A DNA stretch of 64,000 nucleotides from Spirochaetaceae bacterium (lineage in GTDB: Bacteria; Myxococcota_A; UBA9160; UBA4427): NCBI GenBank assembly GCA_020632655.1, contig JACKFD010000003.1, forward strand, positions 62,001-126,000, read 5' to 3'. A program made the position numbers and the translations under genes. This document shows, piece after piece, positions 53,601-62,819 of the stretch (its first letter is position 1; each line of letters begins with the position of its first letter). The notes below the pieces were generated by a model. It did no database searches, had not been told where the DNA came from, and worked only from the letters and a program-made list of their open reading frames with translations.

Positions 53601-54054
53601 GAACATCACGCCCTACGCGACGCTGACCGAGGCGAATCTGACCGAGGTGAACGACAGCTCGACCTGTGCGGACGTGAATGGGCGGGGCTTCTTCTTCAAG
53701 GCACGAGACGGAGAGAAGTTCGTGACGAACGCGGAGATCTTCCAGCGCTACGTCTTCGCCGGGAGCTTCGAGCCGACGACGAGCGGAGATCCGTGTACGT
53801 CCAAGGGAATCGGTCGTCTCTATGCCTTCCGCATCGATTGTGGGATCCCGCTCTTCCTCGACAATCTCGGCAACCCGAAGAAGGACATCGAGCTCGGTGA
53901 AGGCCTTCCGACGGATCCGAAGGTGTCGGTCGGCGTCGACGGCGAGGACAACCGGATCTACATCGAGAAGTCCGGCGCCGACCTCGAGAGCATCGGGGCT
54001 CCGGACCTCGATTTCGACGATGGATCCCTGATCTACTGGCGCGAGGTGGACTGA
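50608..54054 (+). CDS. pilY1: Type IV pilus tip adhesin PilY1
   Basis: A 1148-residue exported protein with a signal peptide. An N-terminal von Willebrand A-like region carries the MIDAS start DNSGS (from D58). The C-terminal PilY1 beta-propeller begins near residue 604 (WRLGDVFHSGPAVVS, then YAGANDGFVHAFHAG) and contains an EF-hand-like loop DLNYDGFAD at about 881-889, comparable to the calcium site of P. aeruginosa PilY1. It acts at the pilus tip in adhesion and extension. Base use looks less extreme than its neighbours: 34 of 60 bases are G or C at 51001-51060. GTG 50608 follows the pilX stop by two bases. Confidence 0.92.
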   Translation: MSNRRMRERRSLDPARRAVAWLVALAAVVGAGQAGAQTEDDIFLFTSSVAPNVLFQLDNSGSMDEIVWHPAFDPAGAYDCNVFSAATTYVLGSSANFTFCGRTRRLYHDSASTGGTRYTGAYLNWYFSSANTHQTEINNSTNGTILCPVSGTTTYPKYQINRLTAAKRVVLDTMCEVLATKNIRFGLSIFREARDASWVDPNGGFVQVGIDDDSSTHRTALEAAVMATGADSWTPLAETLFQNYTYFMSRTTADLPSGATSGTFPKYSYRTTTTNGGGEYTTTSSLVPGSPIDYTCQKNFVIIITDGFSTRDDFDSDPTSTAQGFSNFGNLIGDYNNDGEVELPGGSESSLYLDDVAKYMHETDCRPDMDGDQTLDVYTIGFTTDATANALLEKAALEGNGLFFTSNNAEELRARLISAITDIIEKAQSFTAATVPSTRTTSGGSFYSSYFLPSAKSAFWEGHLRAFRIDAVGDVYGQSNVCAYLDPDPGECNSGPQNPAVVPFWDAGEQIPATASRKLLTSKLVTGVPTRVAFDTNLTAADLALQTFASPPAVAPNPVYPGTFSLNEEGLADEIVQYVRGCAFGTGTSGANVQATRACVDRVWRLGDVFHSGPAVVSAPRATLSEPSYEAFKTAWANRLRVIYAGANDGFVHAFHAGALDTLVTPPQYQAGTGAELFGFMPWEVRRSIKNLPIDDPTARTYYVDGSPQVVDVWMRNGATDTTKSSAEWKSVLIGGLRQGGRAYYALDVTDPSAAGYPGYLWEFPNEADPDNIAVSTSILPYLGQGFSKPIITRVKVKIDADDNSGAGYERWVAIVTGGYDPTSDPNDAAYVAGAIAGRAILMIDIASGELLAMKRYDAGASDAQTDMDYAIASTPGVLDLNYDGFADLVYVGDLGGQVFKWVIRDIGEDRVNDSSSAGDYSQPNWPLKVFFRAPVENVSGTDRYKSFFFPPQAVYLGRLLYLTFGSGERMDVGYFGDAVADENNRFYSMTDRDPYELNITPYATLTEANLTEVNDSSTCADVNGRGFFFKARDGEKFVTNAEIFQRYVFAGSFEPTTSGDPCTSKGIGRLYAFRIDCGIPLFLDNLGNPKKDIELGEGLPTDPKVSVGVDGEDNRIYIEKSGADLESIGAPDLDFDDGSLIYWREVD

Positions 54055-54419
54055 TGACGACGATGAAGAGTCGAGTCGGGATGCGACTCGCGGTTCTCGT
54101 GACGACCGCGAGCCTGATCATGACGTTCGCGGCCAGCGCCGCAGACGACTGGCGGAGGGCTTCGGCGCCGATCGACGCGGTGAATCCACGGGCGCGAACC
54201 GTGACGATCGACGACGAGGTCTACGAGGTGCCGAGGGACTGTCCGATTCGCAAGGAGTCCGGTGGCGGCGAGGTGAGTCTCTCGGAGCTTCGCGGGGGTG
54301 CGCCGCCGGGCACGCTCGTACCCATCGACGAGATCGACTTCGTTCGCTTCGAGGCGATCTGGACCGGATCGGTCTGGAGGATGGTGGAGATGACCGTGCT
54401 CGATCATCCGACCGAGTAG
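54054..54419 (+). CDS. Small exported protein, PilY2-like by position
   Basis: 121 residues with a signal peptide ending at ASA. The mature part has two short beta-rich blocks, AVNPRARTVTIDDEVYEV and VPIDEIDFVRFEAIW. P. aeruginosa carries a small gene, pilY2, at the same place after pilY1, and the size and fold pattern are compatible. I cannot prove homology. The ATG overlaps the pilY1 stop (TGATG). Confidence 0.6.
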   Translation: MTTMKSRVGMRLAVLVTTASLIMTFAASAADDWRRASAPIDAVNPRARTVTIDDEVYEVPRDCPIRKESGGGEVSLSELRGGAPPGTLVPIDEIDFVRFEAIWTGSVWRMVEMTVLDHPTE

Positions 54420-54441
54420 CGCGGTTCAGGGGGGGGGAGTC

Positions 54442-55440
54442 ATGACGGCAATCCGATCGACGCGGATCGCGGGGCTCGTGTGGGGCATCGCCGCGTGCGT
54501 GCTCGCCTGCGGAGGCGAGGAGGCCGAGACGCCGCGTGCGGGGGCCTGGCAGGCGCCGGCTGCGTCGACCGCGAGCCGACCGGAAGGGCGCAACCAGACG
54601 CCCGAGGTCCTCTCCGTTCGCTTCTCACCCGAGGAGGCGATGGCCGGGCGTCCGCTGCGGGCGGTCGTCGAGGCCGAAGATGGCGACGGTGACCCCGTCG
54701 AGCTCGGCTTCACCTGGACGATCGCGGGCTCCCGGATCCCCTCCGACGGCGCCGAGATCAGCGTGCCGCCCGGGCTGCGACGCGGCGACCGCATCCGCGT
54801 CAGCGTGCTCGCGAGCGACGGGCGCTCGACCGCGGACGCCTTCGAGGCGAGCGTGCCCGTTGCGAACCGGCCTCCGCGCATGGCCTCGCTCGAGGTGCAC
54901 GTCGTGCAGGAGGACGAGGACGATCCCGGGCGCTGGGTCGCGGATCCGGTCGGCGAGGATCCCGACGGCGACGATCTCGACTTCCGCTTCGAGTGGACCG
55001 TCGGCGATCGGGTGCTCGAGGACGCCGAGGAGTGGCTGTCCCGAGCCGGCCGAAAACGGGGCGAGCAGATCCAGCTCCGGGTCTGGGCCTCCGATGGCGT
55101 CGACGAGAGTCCGCCCCTCGTGAGCGCGCCCTTCGAGATCGGCAACTCGCCGCCCGACATCGTCTCCCGTCCGCCGCGAATGGACTCCTCGGGCCGCTTC
55201 GTCTACGCCGTCGAGGCGCGGGATCGCGACGGCGATCGCGGACTCCGCTACTCGCTGGTCCAGGGGCCTCAGGGCATGACGATCGATCCCTTCAGCGGCG
55301 AGCTCCGCTGGACCGCGACGGTCGAGGATGCCGGCGAGCACCAGGTGACGATCGCCGTCGACGATCGCAATGGCGGCGTGACGCGGCAGACCTTCTACGT
55401 CGACGTCACGACCACGGGCGGCAGCGGTCGCAACGGCTGA
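54442..55440 (+). CDS. Lipoprotein with Ig/cadherin-like repeats
   Basis: 332 residues. A signal peptide ends in the lipobox VLAC, with the modified Cys at position 23. Three repeats of about 90 residues follow, each with a pattern like EDGDGDPVELGFTWT or EDPDGDDLDFRFEWTV, typical of Ig-like or cadherin-like domains that bind calcium. The last repeat has YSLVQGPQGMTIDPFSGELR, a common bacterial cadherin/Ig signature. A long G-run precedes ATG 54442. It is probably part of the pilus cluster transcript, as a surface or periplasmic binding protein. Confidence 0.8.
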   Translation: MTAIRSTRIAGLVWGIAACVLACGGEEAETPRAGAWQAPAASTASRPEGRNQTPEVLSVRFSPEEAMAGRPLRAVVEAEDGDGDPVELGFTWTIAGSRIPSDGAEISVPPGLRRGDRIRVSVLASDGRSTADAFEASVPVANRPPRMASLEVHVVQEDEDDPGRWVADPVGEDPDGDDLDFRFEWTVGDRVLEDAEEWLSRAGRKRGEQIQLRVWASDGVDESPPLVSAPFEIGNSPPDIVSRPPRMDSSGRFVYAVEARDRDGDRGLRYSLVQGPQGMTIDPFSGELRWTATVEDAGEHQVTIAVDDRNGGVTRQTFYVDVTTTGGSGRNG

Positions 55441-56009
55441 GCCCTCCGGCCGCCGGGGTGACGGGCCTCACGTGGCTCACCTGCGGCCGAGCCCTCGTTA
55501 CGATCCCCGATCCCCGATCCCCGATCCCCGACCCCCTGCCGTGGACGCTGGCGGCCGTCCGGCGCGCGGTCGTCCGGACCCGTCCCGCTCCGCGCGATCG
55601 TGCCTTGGCGGACCCACCCGGATGGGGTACCTGTTCCGCCACCCCCAGATCGATCCCGAGGTCGCCGGGCTCAGCCCCCGCCGGCCTCGCCATCCCCGTA
55701 GAGGAGCCCCTTCCACGCGTCCGGATCTCGATCCAGAGCATCGATCCGGCCCGCAGGCAGGGCTCCTGAAGCCTGGCTGGCCAAACCGATTCGAGGCGTC
55801 GTTCGCCTGGAATCGCGAATGAAGCGCCGCAGAGGGTGGGGGTCGCGACTCGACCCGCGCTGATCGATCCCGCGTCCGAGGTCTTGCGTGCGATCCCGCG
55901 CGCGGAGCCCATCGGGTGCCGCGAAGGGGGTCGGGAGCCGGGCGGATCGCGCGGGGCAGCGCCCCGATCGCAGCCCGCTCGACTCGCGGCCGACCGATCG
56001 AGGGATTGC
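55441..56009. other. Intergenic region before smc
   Basis: 569 bases with no gene I can support on either strand. It contains the 7-bp tandem repeat at 55501-55535. The rest is GC-rich and open in several frames but lacks conserved motifs. The frame of smc is open upstream, yet the extra residues are Arg/Pro-rich and do not match SMC proteins. No clear promoter was found. Confidence 0.5.
55501..55535 (+). repeat. 7-bp tandem repeat, CGATCCC x4 plus CGACCCC
   Basis: Four perfect CGATCCC units and one variant lie 61 bases after the lipoprotein stop. No reading frame is affected. Function unknown; simple slippage is enough to explain it. Confidence 0.9.
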
Positions 56010-59000
56010 TTGCGCATCAAGAGTCTGCAGCTGCACGGTTTCAAGTCCTTCGTCGACCGCACGGTCTTCAGCTTCGACGAGGGCATGACCTGTGTCGTCG
56101 GCCCCAACGGCTGCGGGAAGTCGAACGTCGTCGACGCCATCAAGTGGGTGATGGGCGAGCAGTCCGCGCGGAAGCTGCGCGGCAAGGGCATGGACGACGT
56201 CATCTTCGCCGGCTCCGAGAACCGCCCCCCGATCGGCATGGCCGAGGTCACGCTGGCCTTCGACAACGCGAGCGGAACGGCGCCCGGCGCCTACGCCGCC
56301 TACTCCGAGATCGAGATCGCGCGCCGGCTCTATCGCTCGGGCGAGTCCGAGTACCTGATCAACAAGCAGCCGGCGCGCCTCAAGGACGTCCACGACTTCT
56401 TCCGCGACACGGGCATCGGCCTGCGCGGCTACACGATCGTCGAGCAGGGCAAGGTCGCCGAGATCGTGTCGGCGAAGCCCGAGGATCGCCGCGGCCTGAT
56501 CGAGGAGGCCGCCGGCATCGGCAAGTACAAGGCCCGCCGCCGCGAGGCCGAGAGCAAGATGAAGTCGACCGAGCAGAACCTCGTTCGCGTGAACGACGTG
56601 CTCGGCGAGATCCGTCGCCAGATCTCGACCCTCGAACGCCAGGCCAAGAAGGCCGCCCGCTACAAGCGCCTCCAGGAGACCCAGCGCATCCTCGAGCTCT
56701 CGCTGGCCGCCGACGAGCGGACCCGACTGCTCGGCGAGGTCGAGCACGAGACCGCCGCGCTGACGTCCCTGCGCGACGAGACGGCTGCGATCGAGACCCG
56801 GCTGGCCGAGCGCGAGCTCGCCGCCCAGGAGCATCGCCTCGCCCAGGCCGAGGCCGAGAAGGCCGTGACCGCCGGCGCCGAGAAGCTCTACGGCCTGCGC
56901 AGCGAGATCCGCAACCTCGAAGGGCGCATCGAGCTCGCCCGCCGCGAGCGCGACAACCTCGAGGAGTCGAGCGAGGCGCGGCGCGAGGAGCTGGGCCAGC
57001 TCGCCGAGCAGCTCGCGAGCGCCGAGCAGGAGCATCGCCAGGCTCGCGAAGAGCTCCTGCGCATCGAGCAGGGCCTCGAGCAGGAGAAGCAGGCGATCGA
57101 GACCGCGGACGGCGAGGTCCGGACCGCCCAGGAGGCCTTGCGCGTCCTCGAGGGCCAGCGCGCCACCCGCAACACCGCCCACGTCGAGCTGCTGACCTCC
57201 GTGGCCCGGGCCGAGGATCGGATCTCGACGCTGCGGGATCGCCAGGCCGAGATCGACCAGCGCATGCGCGGCGTCGACGCCGACGTCGAGGCCCAGCAGA
57301 CGCAGGCCGCCGAGGCCGGCCGCGAGCAGTCGACGCTCGAGGAGGGGCTGCGCAACCTGCTCTCGAGCCGCGACCGGCTGCAGGAGCAGCTGCGCGAGGC
57401 GATGCGCGCCCACGAGCAGGCGCGCGAGACCCAGCGCACGGCGACGCAGGCGGCCCAGCAGGCCGCGCAGATCGCCCAGACGACCCGCGCCCGGTACGAC
57501 TCGCTGCGCGAGGTCGTCGAGGGGCGCCAGGACATCGGCGCCGGGGCCCGTCATCTGCTCGAAGCCGGCGACGAGACGGCCCAGCGATTCGGGCTGAAGG
57601 GGCTCGTGCGGGAGCTGATCGAGGCGGATCCCGAGGTCGAGCGCGCGGTCGAGGCCGTGCTGGCGGATCGCGCCGAGGCGATCGTGATCGAGGATGCACG
57701 CGGCGCACTCTCGGCGCTCGAGGCGCTGCGGACGGACGGCGCGGGACGCGGCGTCTTCGTGGTGCAGGGGGCGCTGCCCGAGATGCCCTCGGGCATCGTT
57801 CCGCTCGGCGATCCGCTGATCAAGCGCGTGCGCCCGCGTGCCGGCAGCGAGGGCGTCGCCCGGCGGCTGCTCGGCGACGTCTACCTCGTCGACAGCCTCG
57901 AGCAGGCCTTCGGTCATTTCGGAACGGGTCGGCTGCCGGCGACCTTCGTGACACCGAAGGGCGATCTCGCGACGCCGGACGGCGTGGTGCACGGAGGCGG
58001 GGAGTCCTCCGCGAGCGGCATGCTGACGCGGGCGCGCGAGGTGCGGGAGCTCGAGGTGGAGGTCGCGCGCCTCGACCTCGCGTTCGACCAGGCCCGCGCC
58101 GCGCAGACCGCGGCCGAGACCGCCTACGCCCGCGCCGGCGAGGAGCTCGAGAATCTGCGCAATCGCCACCACACGGCGGCGCTGGCCGTCGCCAATCACG
58201 AGAAGGATCTCGAGCGCTCGACGGAGAAGGTGAAGCGGATCGGCGAGGCCCAGCAGTCCCGGGCCGCCGAGCGCTCCGATCTGCTGGGCGAGCAGGAGGC
58301 GCTCGGCGAGGAGCTGACGCGGCTCGCGACACAGCTCGAAGAGCGGCGGCGCGAGCGGGATGCGAGCCAGCGCGCCGTCGACGCGCTCGGTCTCCAGATC
58401 AGCAGCGCGGGTCGCGAGCTGGGCCGGCGCGAGACCCGGGTGGCGGAGCTGCGTGTGGCCTTCCGCGCGCGCGACGAGCAGCGGCTGCGCCTGCGTGAGG
58501 GGGCGACTCGCGCGGAGCAGTCCGAGCGCGAGACGCGCACCTGGATCGAGCGCCGCAAGGCCGAGATCGAGAATGCCCGCCTGCGCCGGGAGGCGTTGCT
58601 CCAGGAGATCGAGTCCGCGGAGTCGGCGCTCGCCGTCCAGCTCGAGGCGGAGGAGACCGCGCGGATCGAGAGCGATGCGCTCCGCGAAGCCTTCGAGTCG
58701 ACCTCGGCGAAGGTGGCCGAGATCGAGGACAGCGCGCGCGAGCTGCGCAGCGGCCTCGGTGCAGCCCGCGAGAAGACGAGCCAGGCGGAGCTCAAGCTCT
58801 CCGAGGCCAGGATGCGCCTCGAGCACCAGGCGAACGCGGTGCGCGAGCGCTGGAATCTCGAGATCGCCGACTGGAAGCTGCCGAGCCTCGAGGAGCTCGC
58901 GTCGGGCCAGGCCGACGAGTCCGACACGCCGAGTGCGGACGCCTCGGAAGGGGGCGAGAGCGAGGTCGGGTCGGCCGAGGGGACGTCGGACGAGCTCGCG

Positions 59001-59750
59001 GGCGCCGGCGCCGCGGAGTCGTCCGAGGACGACGACGATCAGGATACGAGCCCGGCGGCGGCGCTCCGCGACGCGCGTCGCAACGTCGAGCTCGCGATGC
59101 GACCGACCGCCGAGCGACAGCAGGAGGCGGAGAAGGTCCGCAAGGCGCTGGCGTCCCTGGGCGACGTCAACCTCGGCGCGATCGAGGAGCACGAGGAGCT
59201 CGCCGAGCGATTCCGTTTCCTGTCCGAGCAGAAGGAAGACCTCGAGGGCACGATCTCGAACCTGCGCGAGGCCATCGCGCGGATCAATCGCACGAGCCGC
59301 AAGCGCTTCCGCGAGACCTTCGAAGCCGTCAGCCAGCACTTCTCCGAGAACTTCCCGCGGCTCTTCGGCGGCGGGAAGGCGAGCCTCGAGCTGACGGACG
59401 CCGAGGACATCCTCGAGGCCGGCGTCGACATCATGGCCATGCCGCCGGGCAAGCGGCTGCAGAACGTGAACCTGCTCTCGGGTGGCGAGAAGACCATGAC
59501 GGCGCTCGCACTGCTCGTCGCCGTCTTCCAGGTCCGTCCGTCGCCCTTCTTCCTGCTCGACGAGGTCGATGCGGCGCTCGACGATGCGAACGTCGGTCGC
59601 TTCAACCAGCTGATCACCGAGATGGCCACGCAGAGCCAGTTCCTCGTCATCACGCACAACAAGCGGACGATCGAGGTGGCGGACGTGCTCTACGGCGTGA
59701 CGATGGAGCAGAAGGGCGTCTCGAAGCTCGTCTCCGTCGTGCTGAGCTAG
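56010..59750 (+). CDS. smc: Chromosome condensation protein SMC
   Basis: SMC ATPase of 1246 residues. The N-terminal head opens RIKSLQLHGFKSFVDRTVF with Walker A GPNGCGKSN (about 31-39). Coiled coils flank a hinge at about 510-670. The C-terminal head carries LLSGGEKTMTALALL and LLDEVDAALDDANVGRF. TTG 56010 follows GAGGGA. Near residues 968-1015 the returning coil is interrupted by a Ser/Glu/Asp-rich linker (ending ESSEDDDDQDTSP) that is unusual for SMC. scpA and scpB are not in the window. Confidence 0.95.
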   Translation: MRIKSLQLHGFKSFVDRTVFSFDEGMTCVVGPNGCGKSNVVDAIKWVMGEQSARKLRGKGMDDVIFAGSENRPPIGMAEVTLAFDNASGTAPGAYAAYSEIEIARRLYRSGESEYLINKQPARLKDVHDFFRDTGIGLRGYTIVEQGKVAEIVSAKPEDRRGLIEEAAGIGKYKARRREAESKMKSTEQNLVRVNDVLGEIRRQISTLERQAKKAARYKRLQETQRILELSLAADERTRLLGEVEHETAALTSLRDETAAIETRLAERELAAQEHRLAQAEAEKAVTAGAEKLYGLRSEIRNLEGRIELARRERDNLEESSEARREELGQLAEQLASAEQEHRQAREELLRIEQGLEQEKQAIETADGEVRTAQEALRVLEGQRATRNTAHVELLTSVARAEDRISTLRDRQAEIDQRMRGVDADVEAQQTQAAEAGREQSTLEEGLRNLLSSRDRLQEQLREAMRAHEQARETQRTATQAAQQAAQIAQTTRARYDSLREVVEGRQDIGAGARHLLEAGDETAQRFGLKGLVRELIEADPEVERAVEAVLADRAEAIVIEDARGALSALEALRTDGAGRGVFVVQGALPEMPSGIVPLGDPLIKRVRPRAGSEGVARRLLGDVYLVDSLEQAFGHFGTGRLPATFVTPKGDLATPDGVVHGGGESSASGMLTRAREVRELEVEVARLDLAFDQARAAQTAAETAYARAGEELENLRNRHHTAALAVANHEKDLERSTEKVKRIGEAQQSRAAERSDLLGEQEALGEELTRLATQLEERRRERDASQRAVDALGLQISSAGRELGRRETRVAELRVAFRARDEQRLRLREGATRAEQSERETRTWIERRKAEIENARLRREALLQEIESAESALAVQLEAEETARIESDALREAFESTSAKVAEIEDSARELRSGLGAAREKTSQAELKLSEARMRLEHQANAVRERWNLEIADWKLPSLEELASGQADESDTPSADASEGGESEVGSAEGTSDELAGAGAAESSEDDDDQDTSPAAALRDARRNVELAMRPTAERQQEAEKVRKALASLGDVNLGAIEEHEELAERFRFLSEQKEDLEGTISNLREAIARINRTSRKRFRETFEAVSQHFSENFPRLFGGGKASLELTDAEDILEAGVDIMAMPPGKRLQNVNLLSGGEKTMTALALLVAVFQVRPSPFFLLDEVDAALDDANVGRFNQLITEMATQSQFLVITHNKRTIEVADVLYGVTMEQKGVSKLVSVVLS

Positions 59751-59770
59751 GCGGCGGGCGCGCCGCGGCC

Positions 59771-59815
59771 GACATCGCGCCGCCGACGTCGCGCGGCGGA
59801 CATCGCGCCGCCGAC
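59771..59815. repeat. Direct and inverted repeats between smc and ftsY
   Basis: A 17-base direct repeat (GACATCGCGCCGCCGAC) occurs at 59771-59787 and 59799-59815. Between them CCGCCG (59780-59785) and CGGCGG (59794-59799) can pair around an eight-base loop. It could act as a weak hairpin terminator for smc, though no T-run follows. Confidence 0.7.
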
Positions 59816-59824
59816 ATCACGAGG

Positions 59825-59853
59825 TCGGCAGCGCCCGGGCGGGTTGGTAAGAT
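59825..59853 (+). promoter_or_regulatory. ftsY: ftsY promoter candidate, near-leaderless
   Basis: TCGGCA (59825-59830) and TAAGAT (59848-59853) are 17 bases apart. The -10 box ends nine bases before the ftsY ATG, and there is no Shine-Dalgarno, so the transcript likely starts within a few bases of the coding sequence. Confidence 0.45.
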
Positions 59854-59862
59854 CCGCGCCGC

Positions 59863-61236
59863 ATGGAAACGCTCTTCTCGGAAATCGCGGTCTGGGTGCG
59901 TGCGGAGCCGCTGCTCTTTCTCGGGCTGGTCGGGCTCGGGCCCGCGCTGCTGGGGCTCGCACTCGCACGCCTGACGGGTGGCTCGGCCGCGCCGTCGAGA
60001 GGGGCGCCCGAGTCCCGTCCGGAGCCCCCCGCGGCGCGTGCTGCGGAGGCGAGCGAGGCGTCGCGCGACGCGGCGATCCCCCGCCGCGTCGAGCCGACCG
60101 TCTTCGCCGAGCCCGTCGAGGCGTCGCCGCCGATCGCCGAGCCGGAAGCGCCGGTCGTCGCACCGCCGCCGGTCGCCGAGCCCGAAGCGCCGGTCGTCGC
60201 ACTGCCGCCGGTCGCCGAGCCGGAATCCCGGGCCGTCGCGCCGACTCCGGTCGCGGGACACGAAGCGTCGGTCGGCGCACCCGAGGTGCCGATCGCGCCG
60301 CCCGCGCCGGTGCCGGAACCCCCGGCGCCGCGTGCCCGACTGCGAGACCGGCTGCGGCGGACGAGCGAGGCCCTCGTCGGACGCCTGGGCGGCGTGCTCG
60401 GTGGGCGACAGGTCGACGAGGCGCTGCTCGAGGAGCTCGAGGAGGTGCTGTTCACGGCGGATCTCGGCGTGGCGACGGCCGAGTCGCTGCTCGACCGGGT
60501 GCGGCGCGAGGGGCGTGGCGCGGACGGCGGTGTGGTGCGCGGGCTGCTCAAGTCGGCGATCGCGGAGAAGCTCGCGGCGGTGCAGCCGGAGGAGGACGTG
60601 TTCGCGACCCGGGGTCGACCCCACGTCGTCCTCGTGCTCGGCGTGAACGGCGCCGGAAAGACGACCACGATCGGCAAGCTCGCGGCGCGGCATCAGGCGC
60701 GCGGTCGCAAGGTGCTGCTCGGCGCTGGTGATACGTTCCGCGCGGCGGCGATCGAGCAGCTCCAGACCTGGGGCGGGCGGGTCGGCTGCGAGGTGATCGC
60801 CGGCGAGGCGGGCGGTGACCCCGCGTCGGTGGCCTTCGATACGGTGAAGGCCGCGATCTCCCGGGACGTGGACGTCGCGATCATCGATACGGCGGGTCGG
60901 CTCCAGACGAAGAAGCCCCTGATGGAGGAGCTCGGCAAGATCGCGCGAGTGATCGGTCGCGATCTGCCGGGTGCGCCGCACGAGGTGCTGCTGGTGCTCG
61001 ATTCGAATACGGGTCAGAACGCGCTCTCCCAGGCGCGTCTCTTCACCGAGGTCGCGAACGTGACCGGGCTCGTGCTGACGAAGATGGATGGGACGGCGAA
61101 GGGCGGGGTGATCGTCGGACTCGCCGACGAGTTCCGGATCCCCGTGAAGTTCGTCGGCGTGGGCGAGGGGATCGAGGACCTCCGGGAGTTCGACGCGACG
61201 GAGTTCGTCGACGCGCTCTTCGGCGAGGACGCCTGA
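59863..61236 (+). CDS. ftsY: Signal recognition particle receptor FtsY with membrane anchor
   Basis: The SRP receptor GTPase, 457 residues. The NG domain has [10 protein letters not shown] (from G260), [16 protein letters not shown] and [10 protein letters not shown]. The N-terminus differs from E. coli: residues about 17-38 are a clear transmembrane helix, followed by a Pro/Glu/Ala/Val-rich linker of about 120 residues. The linker includes imperfect repeats ([10 protein letters not shown]). This suggests direct membrane tethering. Expression may be from a leaderless mRNA. Confidence 0.94.
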   Translation: METLFSEIAVWVRAEPLLFLGLVGLGPALLGLALARLTGGSAAPSRGAPESRPEPPAARAAEASEASRDAAIPRRVEPTVFAEPVEASPPIAEPEAPVVAPPPVAEPEAPVVALPPVAEPESRAVAPTPVAGHEASVGAPEVPIAPPAPVPEPPAPRARLRDRLRRTSEALVGRLGGVLGGRQVDEALLEELEEVLFTADLGVATAESLLDRVRREGRGADGGVVRGLLKSAIAEKLAAVQPEEDVFATRGRPHVVLVLGVNGAGKTTTIGKLAARHQARGRKVLLGAGDTFRAAAIEQLQTWGGRVGCEVIAGEAGGDPASVAFDTVKAAISRDVDVAIIDTAGRLQTKKPLMEELGKIARVIGRDLPGAPHEVLLVLDSNTGQNALSQARLFTEVANVTGLVLTKMDGTAKGGVIVGLADEFRIPVKFVGVGEGIEDLREFDATEFVDALFGEDA

Positions 61237-61301
61237 GTCCGGGGGCGACTGGACGGGGCCGATCGTCGGCGGCGAGATCGGACGCGGGGAGGAGGCACTT
61301 C

Positions 61302-62819
61302 GTGGGTCGATTCGTGATGGCGCTCGATCAGGGCACGACGTCCTCCCGGGCGCTCCTCTTCGACGAGCGCGGCACCCTCGTCGCCCTCGATCAGCTCGAG
61401 TTCCCGCAATCCTTCCCCCGTCCGGGCTGGGTCGAGCACGACCCGGAGGCGATCTGGCAGAGCCAGCTTCGTGCGGCGCGCGGCGCGCTCGAGCGTGCGG
61501 GCGTCGCGGCCGCCGATCTCGCGGCGCTCGGCATCACGAACCAACGCGAGACGACGGTCGTCTGGGATCGCACGACGGGCGAGCCGATCCACCCGGCCAT
61601 CGTCTGGCAGTCCCGACAGACCAGCGCGATCTGCGATCGCCTGCGTGCCGAGGGGCTCGAGGAGGAGGTCCGCGCGCGGACGGGGCTGCGGATCGATGCC
61701 TACTTCTCCGGTACGAAGGTCCGCTTCATCCTCGACGCCGTCGAAGGGGCGCAGGCGCGCGCCGAGCGGGGGGAGCTCTGCTTCGGCACGATCGACACCT
61801 GGCTCCTGTTCCGACTGACCCAGGGACGCGTCTTCGCGACCGAGCCCTCGAACGCCTCCCGCACGCTGCTCTTCGACGTGCATCGGGGCGACTGGGACGA
61901 CTTCCTGCTCGACGCGCTCGGCGTGCCCCGGGCGATGCTGCCGGAGGTGCGGGACTCGAGTGGCATCTTCGGTGAGGCCGATGCCGGGTGGCTCGGTGCG
62001 AGCGTGCCGATCGCGGGCATCGCGGGGGATCAGCAGGCGGCGCTCTTCGGGCAGGGCTGCGTGCGCGAGGGCCTCGCGAAGAACACCTACGGCACGGGCT
62101 GCTTCCTGCTCATGAATACGGGCAGCGAGGCGCCGCGTTCCCAGGCGGGGCTGGTCACGACGGTGGCCTGGCGGCGGGGGGGGCGTCTCGAGTACGCGCT
62201 CGAGGGCTCGATCTTCGTCGCGGGCTCGGCCGTGCAGTGGCTGCGCGACGGGCTCGGGGTGGTGACCCACGCGCAGGAGACGGAGGCGCTCGCGCGCAGC
62301 GTGCCCGACACGGACGGGGTCTACCTCGTGCCGGCCTTCGTCGGACTCGGCGCGCCCTATTGGGACGAGGCGGCGCGCGGGACGATCGTCGGGCTGACGC
62401 GCGGGACGACCCGTGCACACCTCGTCCGCGCGACCCTCGAGTCGATCGCGTTCCAGACCCGGGACGTGATGGACGCCATGCGCGTCGACTCGGGCATCGT
62501 GCCCGAGCAGCTGCGCGTCGACGGCGGCGCCTGCGAGAACGACTTCCTGATGCAGTTCCAGGCGGACGTGCTGGGCATCCCCGTAGAGCGGCCGGCCATG
62601 CTCGAAGCGACGGCGCTCGGGGCGGCGGCGCTGGCGGGGCTCGGGGTGGGGCTCTGGCGCGACCGGTCCGAGCTCGACGCCCGGCTGGGCGCGCCCACGG
62701 TCTTCGCACCCCGGATGTCCGCCGACGATCGAGAGCGCCGATACCGCACGTGGCAAAGGGCCGTCGAGCGGTCCCGCGCCTGGGCCGTCGACGACGAAAC
62801 CACCGGAGCGTCGGCATGA
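61302..62819 (+). CDS. glpK: Glycerol kinase
   Basis: FGGY-family kinase converting glycerol to glycerol-3-phosphate, 505 residues. Diagnostic are [68 protein letters not shown] and [22 protein letters not shown] precedes GTG 61302. The stop overlaps the next gene as ATGA, pairing glycerol phosphorylation with glycerophosphodiester breakdown. No glycerol facilitator gene is present. Confidence 0.95.
   Translation: MGRFVMALDQGTTSSRALLFDERGTLVALDQLEFPQSFPRPGWVEHDPEAIWQSQLRAARGALERAGVAAADLAALGITNQRETTVVWDRTTGEPIHPAIVWQSRQTSAICDRLRAEGLEEEVRARTGLRIDAYFSGTKVRFILDAVEGAQARAERGELCFGTIDTWLLFRLTQGRVFATEPSNASRTLLFDVHRGDWDDFLLDALGVPRAMLPEVRDSSGIFGEADAGWLGASVPIAGIAGDQQAALFGQGCVREGLAKNTYGTGCFLLMNTGSEAPRSQAGLVTTVAWRRGGRLEYALEGSIFVAGSAVQWLRDGLGVVTHAQETEALARSVPDTDGVYLVPAFVGLGAPYWDEAARGTIVGLTRGTTRAHLVRATLESIAFQTRDVMDAMRVDSGIVPEQLRVDGGACENDFLMQFQADVLGIPVERPAMLEATALGAAALAGLGVGLWRDRSELDARLGAPTVFAPRMSADDRERRYRTWQRAVERSRAWAVDDETTGASA

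Noticed and set aside
55671..59657. Minus-strand open frame of 1328 codons opposite smc
   Set aside because: Leu/Ala/Gly/Arg-rich mirror of the SMC coiled coil, not a protein family I recognise.
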